Assembly (NCBI GenBank): GCA_014729935.1
Contig: WJJB01000043.1
Coordinates: forward strand, 1-6,418
Direction of reading: 5' to 3'
Origin: Candidatus Bathyarchaeota archaeon
GTDB lineage: Archaea; Asgardarchaeota; Lokiarchaeia; Sigyniarchaeales; Sigyniarchaeaceae
Length of the DNA stretch: 6,418 bases
The position numbers were made by a program, and so were the translations under genes. Positions within the stretch are counted from its first letter, which is position 1. Each line of letters begins with the position of its first letter. The notes beneath the pieces are model-generated. The model was given only the letters and a program-made list of their open reading frames with translations. It was not told the DNA's origin and ran no database searches. Positions 1-5,379 of the stretch are shown here, one piece after another.

Positions 1-1223
1 AATATGTGCCTGTCGGTTCTACTGAAATAAATGTAAATTCATCCGATCCATTCGTGGTTGGAGACAGGATTGCTATCGTGAGAACTCCAAATCAACTCTG
101 GATAGACGATTTAGACATGGCTCAGTATTGGTGGGAGCCAGGCTATTTCAAGATTCCCCATGAACGGAAAATCGTGGGGATTCAAGACAACGTCCTTGAG
201 ATTGATATCCCAATGGTCGATGCAATCCAGAGTAAATATGGTGGGGGTTATGTGACGAAAATCAATACCAGTGAACGAATACACCATTGTGGACTCGAGA
301 ATATGGTATTGAAAAGTGCACACGATGAAAATGATCCTGAGGATGAAGAACACGCGTGGAATGCAATTTACTTCAGGGATATCGAGCATTCTTGGATCAA
401 GGGAGTAACTGGCAAGCACTTTGCGAAAAGTCTCATCGAGATTGATAGACATGCCAATTTCAACACGATACAAGATTGTGCCATGATGGACCATGTTTCC
501 AAGATCCGAGCCAGGAGGAGATACTCTTTTGATATCAGGGAAGGATCCTGCAATCTTTTCCAACGCTGTTACACCCGAGATGGTAGGCACGATTTCGTGA
601 CAGTCTCCAAGGTTGAAGGACCCAACGTGTGGTTGGATTGCCTCGCGGAAAATACGCATGATGATATCGGCCCCCATGGAAGGTGGTGCACGGGAATTCT
701 CTTTGATAACATCCTTGGCGGATCAATTCGACTTAGAAATCGACGGGATGGCGGTTCCGATTTCGAGGGAGATATGGGTCAAGGTTGGTCATGTGCCCAA
801 AATATGTTGTGGAACGTGATATCCACCGAGCAAAGTATCGTGGTGGAAAGCCCAATCGGAGGAAAAAACTGGGCAATGGGATATTTTGGTCATGAATTCA
901 AGGGGAATGGGTACTGGGAAAACCGGTACCGCTTCATGGTTCCTCGCAGCTTGTACCTGCAACAATTGCAAGATAGACTAGGTGTTTCTGCCGTGGAAAA
1001 TATCACCATTAGGGAACAACGGGAAGGCCAGATATTTCATCTCCTGCGAGAATGGGAGGGAAAGGGATCATTTACCGATTTCTCAACGAACGAAACGCAG
1101 CCAAGATCATCGATACATGACCCAAGAGCATTGAAAATTCACCAGTACTGGATAACCGTGCACTTGGTAATTTGGAACGTGGTAGCATTACTGGGGGTAA
1201 TGGCATGGAAAGCAAAGAGATAG
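1..1223 (+). CDS. Right-handed beta-helix (pectate-lyase-like) protein, C-terminally membrane-anchored, 5' partial
   Basis: The reading frame is open to the left edge (first full codon at 3). The GTG at 6 is therefore probably an internal Val and the true start lies outside the window. Numbering from that codon, 405 residues are visible. They match, from memory of the family, a group of secreted bacterial beta-helix proteins annotated as pectate-lyase-like or hypothetical. Hallmarks are VGDRIAIVR (18-26), WIDDL (32-36), YGGGYV (78-83), HAW (116-118), GRHDF (193-197), GPNVWLDC (205-212), DIGPHGRW (220-227), GWS (260-262) and SLYLQQLQDRLG (315-326). Polysaccharide binding or cleavage outside the cell is the family-level expectation, but no catalytic residue can be assigned. 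Unusual is a hydrophobic segment at 381-401 followed by KAKR, which should fix the C-terminus in the membrane with the helix domain outside. The usual GPHHRW motif reads GPHGRW here. The 3' end overlaps the next gene by 19 bases. Confidence 0.85.
   Translation, partial: YVPVGSTEINVNSSDPFVVGDRIAIVRTPNQLWIDDLDMAQYWWEPGYFKIPHERKIVGIQDNVLEIDIPMVDAIQSKYGGGYVTKINTSERIHHCGLENMVLKSAHDENDPEDEEHAWNAIYFRDIEHSWIKGVTGKHFAKSLIEIDRHANFNTIQDCAMMDHVSKIRARRRYSFDIREGSCNLFQRCYTRDGRHDFVTVSKVEGPNVWLDCLAENTHDDIGPHGRWCTGILFDNILGGSIRLRNRRDGGSDFEGDMGQGWSCAQNMLWNVISTEQSIVVESPIGGKNWAMGYFGHEFKGNGYWENRYRFMVPRSLYLQQLQDRLGVSAVENITIREQREGQIFHLLREWEGKGSFTDFSTNETQPRSSIHDPRALKIHQYWITVHLVIWNVVALLGVMAWKAKR
1193..1198 (+). promoter_or_regulatory. 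Ribosome binding site deciding the ATG 1205 start
   Basis: GGGGGT lies 6 bases before ATG 1205 and within the coding sequence for the C-terminal anchor of the upstream protein. It is the only purine-rich, Shine-Dalgarno-like stretch near the start and favours ATG 1205 over the upstream in-frame TTG at 1172. Ribosomes finishing the upstream gene at 1223 would uncover it. Confidence 0.5.
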
Positions 1224-2383
1224 GATGGGTGTTTCTGCCAAGCTGGATTCTCGTGGGAATATCATTTGGCTTTGCCTTAGCCGACATCATTGTTGATGTA
1301 ACGAATGTTCTCGATCCGAAAATAATCGCATCTTTGAGTGGAATGATAGCAGGTGTGAGCTTTTCATTCGTTCTCCGTGGGATCATTCCTCCTTCCAAAT
1401 TGCATTATCTCCTGCTTTTGCTTGTCTCGTTCCAAGTGATCGGGAATTTCTTCATGGATTCGTGCGCGTGGCTTGGAATTCGTTACATGGCGATTTGGCT
1501 GCTTATTGCTTCCTTGATGCAGTTTGAAATCATCATGACTTCTTCCAAGGAACATTCACCTGTTCTTGCATTTGGAAAGACGTTCAAGATCGCTGCAAAG
1601 CCTGTGTCAGCAATATTATCTGCCATCATCTTTTTCATGAGCGTAAGTAATTGTCCATTTCCTGTGGGTGCAAGGATGTCTTTTTTCATTGTCCCCGTCC
1701 TGGTTTTATCCATTTTCCTCTTGAAAAACAAGTATTTCACCAAGGAGATCCCAATTGAAGGGCTAAAGCATGCATTAGAACCAAGAAATGTTGCAAAAAA
1801 ACCAAAATCTTGCTTGCATGTGTTTCTCGTAAGCCTTTTCTCGGGGTGCATCATGATGCTTTATCTTGGCTTGAATCGACTTCTTGCAATCAATTTTGGA
1901 GATCCTCCCAATATCTTCCATGTTATTTCCTTGCAACTATTTTCCATTGCTTTCATGTTCTTGGTTTTTCTAACCAAGAAACATGGGGAGTCTGGCACCT
2001 CTGGAAAGAGTTCAGTAAGTGGAAGCAAGTGGATCTTTGTAGTGGGGCTTTTTATCATGATTTTCGTTCCATGGGTGCTCGTGACCTTGAAAAAAGTGCA
2101 CGTCCGCGTCGCCGGTTTTGCACATTTAGGGGCAATAATAGTGTTCCCCTTGATGCTTCCCTTTATAGGCGATGTCCTCGAAGGATGGATTAGGGAGAAT
2201 TTTCGAAGGAATTTTACAGCGATGAACCTTGGTTCCAGCTTGGGGGTGGTCATTGGAATCGCTGGTATCTTTTACGGGGCTGAGAATTACCAAATTGGAC
2301 CCGGGATGGGAATCACCTTCAGTTCCTTTTTGTTAATTGGTGGAACGTGGATAATGAAATCGTATCATCTAAACCGGGGCTAA
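1205..2383 (+). CDS. 12-segment integral membrane protein, MFS-like topology
   Basis: I do not recognise a specific family. The 392-residue product has about twelve hydrophobic segments in a 6+6 layout: roughly 8-32, 40-61, 66-88, 93-112, 122-147, 156-174, then a polar Lys-rich loop (175-202), then 203-228, 236-257, 276-296, 302-324, 336-359 and 366-386. Two six-helix halves joined by a cytosolic loop is the major-facilitator pattern, and the FRRNF plus Gly-rich stretch at 333-355 would suit the second half. However, the classic G-x-x-x-D-R-x-G-R-R motif after helix 2 is missing, so transporter is an inference from topology only. I chose ATG 1205 because GGGGGT at 1193-1198 sits 6 bases upstream as a ribosome binding site; a TTG at 1172 in frame would overlap the upstream gene by 52 bases and lacks such a site. 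The 19-base overlap with the beta-helix gene suggests translational coupling and a shared job at the cell surface. The other candidate reading is an oligosaccharide or lipid flippase-like protein. Confidence 0.85.
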   Translation: MESKEIGWVFLPSWILVGISFGFALADIIVDVTNVLDPKIIASLSGMIAGVSFSFVLRGIIPPSKLHYLLLLLVSFQVIGNFFMDSCAWLGIRYMAIWLLIASLMQFEIIMTSSKEHSPVLAFGKTFKIAAKPVSAILSAIIFFMSVSNCPFPVGARMSFFIVPVLVLSIFLLKNKYFTKEIPIEGLKHALEPRNVAKKPKSCLHVFLVSLFSGCIMMLYLGLNRLLAINFGDPPNIFHVISLQLFSIAFMFLVFLTKKHGESGTSGKSSVSGSKWIFVVGLFIMIFVPWVLVTLKKVHVRVAGFAHLGAIIVFPLMLPFIGDVLEGWIRENFRRNFTAMNLGSSLGVVIGIAGIFYGAENYQIGPGMGITFSSFLLIGGTWIMKSYHLNRG

Positions 2384-2535
2384 ATAGTGCCAGCCCACTC
2401 CCTCCAGTAAATCACGCCACCCAGTCTAACCCTTGGTATTTCTAGACGGATCCAGCACGTGGAATTTCTGAATGTACCATGTTGGATGATGGGATCTGGG
2501 AAAAAGCCTATCCAGATGATGCATCACTCCCACCG
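2384..2535. other. Convergent intergenic spacer with a weak hairpin
   Basis: This 152-base spacer separates two converging genes. It contains an inverted repeat ATCTGG (2494-2499) / CCAGAT (2512-2517) whose loop holds a run of A residues at 2501-2505, giving a TTTTT tract on the minus strand that could help end the minus-strand gene. An adjoining 10-bp palindrome TGATGCATCA covers 2517-2526. No convincing small ORF or RNA gene is visible and the plus strand has no strong T-run after the stop at 2383. Confidence 0.35.
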
Positions 2536-3090
2536 TTAACTATTCCCACTGGGGCTAGCAGGAGATCGTTTCTTCATCATCACTAACAGGATATAGTAAA
2601 ACCACGAGATCCCCGCGGCAATGTATACGGCAATCAATCCAAATCCTGCCATGTACCTTCCCCAGAAATCCTCATAGGCTATTGATGCACCGATCGAGTA
2701 GCCAACGGGTGAGACGGTCAGGAATATTGCCGAAAGCAGGAGTAATATGTTCATTACTTTGTCCATCTCCTTTTTCTTGAGTCGTTTTACTCCCACGATG
2801 ACTAGGAAGATGATCGACAAGATCACGATGGATGTTTCAATGATGGCACCGACCCTGGAAATGATGTCATCATTGAAGACGAAATTGCCATCAGATTCCC
2901 GTTCCAACGAGATCATCCAAACAAGATAATTCATGCCAATGCTTTCATCCCGGTAGACGATTGGGAATAGAAGTGCGCAAGCTGCCAATCCCGCAGCGGA
3001 GAGCATGAAGAGCCACGTGTATTCTTCGAGTTTTTCAAGTATTTTCTTGGCATTCATGGCAAGATCTCCCAGTTTTTCCTTTTCAATCAT
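2536..3090 (-). CDS. Four-segment (tetraspan) membrane protein of unknown function
   Basis: I do not recognise the family. Starting at ATG 3090 the product is 184 residues. A second ATG at 3057, eleven codons in, would give 173 residues and has a good ribosome binding site (GGGAGATC, 3071-3064, five bases away). A TATA-like GTATAT centred near 3115 would start transcription almost exactly at 3090, so a leaderless message using 3090 is also plausible; I keep the longer form but the choice is open. Numbered from 3057, hydrophobic segments lie at about 13-35, 66-90, 100-124 and 135-161. Between the first two is a polar, acidic loop (36-65), and the connector between segments 2 and 3 is very basic (KRLKKKEMDK), which by the positive-inside rule puts both termini in the cytosol and the 36-65 loop outside. 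The tail ends in a short Ser/Pro/Lys stretch. The gene is transcribed away from the Mrr-like gene, sharing its upstream region. Confidence 0.8.
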   Translation of the reverse strand: MIEKEKLGDLAMNAKKILEKLEEYTWLFMLSAAGLAACALLFPIVYRDESIGMNYLVWMISLERESDGNFVFNDDIISRVGAIIETSIVILSIIFLVIVGVKRLKKKEMDKVMNILLLLSAIFLTVSPVGYSIGASIAYEDFWGRYMAGFGLIAVYIAAGISWFYYILLVMMKKRSPASPSGNS

Positions 3091-3102
3091 TGTCGATGAG
3101 AG

Positions 3103-3123
3103 AGTCGCGCGATATACGCGACT
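3103..3123 (-). promoter_or_regulatory. Minus-strand TATA box inside a 21-bp palindrome (promoter/operator)
   Basis: On the minus strand the sequence GTATAT (3118-3113) is a TATA-like box about 25 bases before ATG 3090. It is flanked by a perfect 7-bp inverted repeat, AGTCGCG (3103-3109) and CGCGACT (3117-3123), with a 7-base spacer containing the TATA core. A dimeric regulator bound here would compete directly with TBP. The purine-rich BRE element expected upstream is weak, which lowers certainty about the promoter but not about the dyad. Confidence 0.5.
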
Positions 3124-3192
3124 GACCTTCTCATTAGTTCATGGTGTATTCATAATGCATGAAAGTAAAAACTTTGCGTGGTAGCAGATCAA

Positions 3193-3209
3193 GCGGAAGC
3201 AATATATAT
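3193..3209 (+). promoter_or_regulatory. Archaeal BRE/TATA promoter for the Mrr-like gene
   Basis: AATATATAT at 3201-3209 is preceded by the purine-rich GCGGAAGC (3193-3200), which fits a BRE. Transcription should start near 3230, leaving a leader of roughly 110 bases before ATG 3340. That is long compared with the near-leaderless starts at 3090 and 4017 and suggests the leader carries regulatory sequence. Confidence 0.6.
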
Positions 3210-3249
3210 CTCGATAATATCTACTTTTAATAACCGTTGCCCCATTCAA

Positions 3250-3305
3250 GGTATTGTAATACCCGCGTGACACCTGGATGCCATCCGTGGCATGCGTGGC
3301 GCGGG
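3250..3305 (+). promoter_or_regulatory. Structured 5' leader: dyad plus nested hairpin
   Basis: Three perfect inverted repeats are packed into the predicted leader. GGTATT (3250-3255) and AATACC (3258-3263) form a 14-bp DNA dyad about 20 bases after the expected transcription start. CCCGCG (3262-3267) pairs with CGCGGG (3300-3305), enclosing ATGCCA (3278-3283) that pairs with TGGCAT (3288-3293) across a 4-base loop. The outer GC stem shares 3262-3263 with the dyad, so the two RNA folds would exclude each other. It matches no riboswitch class that I know. It could be an operator, a leader switch or chance. Confidence 0.35.
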
Positions 3306-3339
3306 ACGATAGCAAGTGGATGCGTGGTGCAAGACAACG

Positions 3340-3690
3340 ATGATAAACGACAAATTACGCAAGATGGAATTATTTTCCCTGGTGGAAATGTATTTCAAGC
3401 AACGATTTCCCGGTGCGTCCAGGTCCGTGGACGTGAGGGGTACGACCCGGAAGTGGAGTTTCGATTTCATAGTGGAAAACGAAGACGGTGCCAAGTTCGG
3501 CGTCGTGGTCAAGGACTGGGCAAGGACCCTTGGCGTCAACCAAGTCCGACAGTTACAAAAGGCTTGCCAAGATGTCTCCCTGGACGGGGGCGTGCTAATA
3601 AGCAATCGATTCAGCCCAAGCGCGTTGCAGTATGGTGACAGGTACGGCGTGTCCTGCTTCTCTAAGTATGACATCATGGATAAGCTATGA
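3340..3690 (+). CDS. Mrr-like restriction-endonuclease-fold protein, small archaeal type
   Basis: This 116-residue protein resembles short archaeal proteins annotated as restriction endonuclease (Mrr_cat, PD-(D/E)xK fold), judged from remembered family pattern. Visible landmarks are an N-terminal helix with Glu16, the strand WSFDF with Asp42, the strand FGVVVKDW with Lys58, the helix VNQVRQLQKACQD (66-78), the strand GGVLISNRFSPSA (83-95) and a C-terminal strand/helix ending DIMDKL. In canonical Mrr enzymes the lysine is part of (E/Q)-x-K; here that position is Val56, so metal binding may be impaired or use another acid. It is a single domain, far shorter than full Mrr (about 300 residues), with no DNA-recognition domain or methyltransferase beside it. 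An in-frame TAG at 3310 limits the start. GTG 3316, ATG 3340 and ATG 3364 are possible; I prefer 3340 because GGTG (3325-3328) lies upstream and the N-terminus then resembles homologues. Candidate roles are DNA repair, recombination or defence. Confidence 0.75.
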   Translation: MINDKLRKMELFSLVEMYFKQRFPGASRSVDVRGTTRKWSFDFIVENEDGAKFGVVVKDWARTLGVNQVRQLQKACQDVSLDGGVLISNRFSPSALQYGDRYGVSCFSKYDIMDKL

Positions 3691-3984
3691 GAGCAAGCCT
3701 TCTTCATCCACCATTTTCTTCCGATCCTTTCCTTGGGATCTCCGTTCAAGACTTGAACCGTTCACGTGCATTATAATGGTATGCCATGCCTATGGGAGAT
3801 CAAGTGATATCCCTTCACATTTGAAAGGGAGCAGATTGCTTGTAGTGACCTGCAATCGCCGTAGAGCTTCATGTATCCTCCCTTGGCGGATTCCAAGAAT
3901 TAATTCAATATTCAGTTCGCTCTTTTCATGTATTACATGGCGATTCAACCGATCTCAATGATTGCCATCGAAGGATGCAACGAA
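3691..3984. other. Non-coding region rich in dyads
   Basis: These 294 bases hold no convincing conserved gene. Immediately after the Mrr-like gene a pyrimidine-rich stretch (about 3699-3735) may end its transcript. A perfect 15-bp palindrome GTTCAAG-A-CTTGAAC covers 3744-3758. GGGAgATCA (3794-3802) mirrors TGATaTCCC (3805-3813), and the same TCCC also begins a second stem TCCCTTCA (3810-3817) with TGAA-A-GGGA (3822-3830). Farther on are CTTGG (3882-3886) / CCAAG (3893-3897) and the 10-bp palindrome GAATTAATTC (3897-3906). A 33-codon minus-strand ORF (3872 to 3771) has a strong-looking GGGAGGAT ahead of its ATG but is not otherwise supported. The region may carry a small RNA or binding sites. 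Confidence 0.4.
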
Positions 3985-3992
3985 TTTATATA
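3981..3992 (+). promoter_or_regulatory. Archaeal BRE/TATA promoter giving a leaderless start at 4017
   Basis: CGAA (3981-3984) followed by TTTATATA (3985-3992) is a near-ideal archaeal BRE/TATA element. Its centre is about 28 bases before ATG 4017, so the transcript should begin within a few bases of that start codon and carry essentially no leader. This is the clearest promoter in the window and supports an archaeal host. Confidence 0.75.
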
Positions 3993-4016
3993 CTACCGGT
4001 ACAAATGTGTGGACTG

Positions 4017-4562
4017 ATGAAGAAAATCGAACGCTTGTCGATCCTGCTGGTGGTGCTGGTGTCAAGCTGTGCTGGGTTGGCATCAGGAGTTTATCTTGCC
4101 ATTAAAGGAGCGTTCATAGAGGAAGCATACACCTTTTCCAGGCACATCGGTACAAATGGTTCTATTTCCATCAATGTCCCCTTAGAAGGTAACCATGAGT
4201 ACGAGGTTTTCTTTCATATTCAAGATTACGATATGAGCGTTGCAGAAACGAGTGCTGACTGCGAAATCTGGTTTAATGGTTCCTTGGTCCAGTCCGACGA
4301 GCTATATTCCATCGATTACTCCGAGGGTGGATTTGAAGGTATTACAGCCAGCGATTTCATGAAATGGAAGCATTTCTTTCCTGAAGGTGGAATCTTGCTG
4401 GTAGATGCCCTAATTGATGCAGATCGGTGGAGATTGGAAATATATCAAGACAAGCCTCGATTTCCCAACCTGTTTCTTACACTGGGAAGCTGGATAATTA
4501 TCGTCTCTGTGGGATTCCTAGCATACGTTTATAGCTCTTGGAAGGCCATGAAAGCGGCATAA
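4017..4562 (+). CDS. Bitopic or double-anchored surface protein with small ectodomain
   Basis: I do not recognise this 181-residue protein. It starts MKK followed by a hydrophobic segment (about 7-30) that could be a signal peptide or signal anchor. A hydrophilic, acidic domain follows (31-150) with alternating beta-type pattern and one Cys (82), then a second membrane segment (153-173) and a short basic tail (SSWKAMKAA). Sequons N47-G-S and N87-G-S fit exposure outside the cell. I chose ATG 4017 because the TATA box at 3985-3992 would start the transcript almost exactly there and because extension to an earlier ATG at 3975 would run upstream through the promoter. There is no ribosome binding site, as expected for a leaderless message. 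The next gene follows after 17-38 bases, so the two likely form one operon and may form a membrane complex. Confidence 0.8.
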   Translation: MKKIERLSILLVVLVSSCAGLASGVYLAIKGAFIEEAYTFSRHIGTNGSISINVPLEGNHEYEVFFHIQDYDMSVAETSADCEIWFNGSLVQSDELYSIDYSEGGFEGITASDFMKWKHFFPEGGILLVDALIDADRWRLEIYQDKPRFPNLFLTLGSWIIIVSVGFLAYVYSSWKAMKAA

Positions 4563-4588
4563 GTGGAAACTGGGGTGATATGCAAGAT

Positions 4589-4594
4589 GGTGAT
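4589..4594 (+). promoter_or_regulatory. Ribosome binding site deciding the ATG 4601 start
   Basis: GGTGAT lies 6 bases before ATG 4601, ideal archaeal Shine-Dalgarno spacing. The in-frame ATG at 4580 has a similar GGGGTGAT but directly abutting it, too close to function. An in-frame TTG at 4538 would overlap the previous gene and is less attractive. Confidence 0.5.
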
Positions 4595-4600
4595 GGTATC

Positions 4601-5215
4601 ATGAATGAGAATAGCGAGATGAATCCACGGTTTGGTCCGATCGGTGGTGGTATGAAGCAATACGTCAAATTGCGGATTTATGGGGATGGTAAAGGATTCC
4701 TTGAGGCACGGGTGAACGCGAAGCGTGGATGGATTATCATGATGCTCGGCATTGGGCTTGCTATCCTTGGTGCTGCAAGCTTGTTTTTCTTGGTAGGCTA
4801 TCCATCAAGCACTAGAATCGCCGTGTGGGTTATTGTTCTCTCGGGTGGATTAATATTCATCGCAGGATGGCTATTAGTCACCGTGACACCCCGGATCGCT
4901 GTCGATAAAGTAACTGGTATCCTACGCAGGGAGACGATGATACTTGGGCGATTCACGTGGACGAAGAAGGAGATACCCGTGGAAAATGTTTCCGCGGTTA
5001 AACTAATAAAGGAGAGAGTGGATGTTTCAACAGCGAGTGATTCCTTCACGAACTATAAAACCGTGACTGCTGTTAAGATAGCCATGAAAGAAGGCAAGGC
5101 ACTCAAGTTTTTTTCCCACCCAAACGATAGGCTAAAATTGAAATGCGTGAACGTATTCAACAAGTGGCTGAAGCAGGATGAAGATATGAACGTGGAAATG
5201 ATGGATCCACTCTGA
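4601..5215 (+). CDS. Two-segment membrane protein with PH-like C-terminal domain
   Basis: The 204-residue product has a polar N-terminal part (1-40), a membrane hairpin (about 43-65 and 73-95) with a short YPSSTR turn, then a C-terminal domain of about 95 residues (98-191). That domain reads as a run of beta strands ending in an amphipathic helix: RIAVDKVTGILRR, then FTWTKKEIPVENVSAVKLI, TAVKIAMKEGKALKFFSH, and a final helix around 179-190. This layout and the I-P-V-E-N-V strand recall bacterial PH-like (bPH, DUF304-type) domains, which sit on the cytosolic side of membranes; the match is by pattern, not search. A lipid- or protein-binding scaffold role is an inference. ATG 4601 is preferred on its ribosome binding site; 4580, 4619 and 4652 are alternatives. 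It is the second gene of the unit starting at 4017, and a hairpin/T-run terminator follows 14 bases after its stop. Confidence 0.8.
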   Translation: MNENSEMNPRFGPIGGGMKQYVKLRIYGDGKGFLEARVNAKRGWIIMMLGIGLAILGAASLFFLVGYPSSTRIAVWVIVLSGGLIFIAGWLLVTVTPRIAVDKVTGILRRETMILGRFTWTKKEIPVENVSAVKLIKERVDVSTASDSFTNYKTVTAVKIAMKEGKALKFFSHPNDRLKLKCVNVFNKWLKQDEDMNVEMMDPL

Positions 5216-5228
5216 TCTTGGCGTGAGT

Positions 5229-5249
5229 GGAAGCCTTCTTGGCTTTTTT
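5229..5249 (+). terminator. Hairpin plus T6 terminator of the 4017-5215 unit
   Basis: AAGCC (5231-5235) and GGCTT (5241-5245) form a 5-bp stem with loop TTCTT, running into a six-T tract at 5244-5249. Archaeal RNA polymerase can stop on T-tracts alone, so this should end the two-gene transcript. Confidence 0.6.
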
Positions 5250-5264
5250 GATGGGAAGTCCTCA

Positions 5265-5329
5265 CGTACACTTGGGGCTGAATCCCAACTTGAATTAGCA
5301 AGAGCAATCATAGTGTACGGATGTTTTTT
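5265..5329 (+). repeat. Composite inverted repeat followed by a second T-run
   Basis: CGTACACT (5265-5272) is perfectly complementary to AGTGTACG (5312-5319). Inside lies a second stem, TTGGG (5272-5276) with CCCAA (5284-5288), overlapping the outer arm by one base so the two could stack. A T6 tract (5324-5329) follows four bases after the outer arm. It may be a back-up terminator for the upstream unit or a regulatory structure; the TTTTTTAAA at 5324-5332 could also serve as a weak TATA box for the gene at 5380, with a leader of about 27 bases. Confidence 0.4.
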
Positions 5330-5379
5330 AAAGCAGAAGGTCAAGGTCACGTAATCAACACGAAGAATCACACCAATCC

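Noticed and set aside
111..677. 188-codon minus-strand ORF opposite the beta-helix gene
   Set aside because: The plus frame has clear family motifs across the same interval; the antisense product shows none and has no promoter or ribosome binding site that I can see.
1172..1204. TTG 1172 as start of the 12-segment membrane protein
   Set aside because: It would add 11 Gly-rich residues encoded within the upstream gene without a ribosome binding site; ATG 1205 has GGGGGT at good spacing.
3237..3638. 133-codon plus-strand ORF in another frame over the Mrr-like gene
   Set aside because: It begins in the leader, covers the structured region and most of the Mrr-like gene, and its product is Arg/Gly/Pro-rich with no recognisable fold, as expected of an out-of-frame shadow.
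3738..3770. TTCAAG/CTTGAAC stretch considered as the T-arm of a tRNA
   Set aside because: On neither strand can a 5-bp T-stem be formed around the loop, and no anticodon arm or acceptor stem lies at the right distance.
3632..3961. 109-codon plus-strand ORF overlapping the end of the Mrr-like gene
   Set aside because: Composition is Ser/Arg/Cys-rich without recognisable domain or hydrophobic pattern; it overlaps a supported gene out of frame, has no ribosome binding site and runs through the dyad-rich region.
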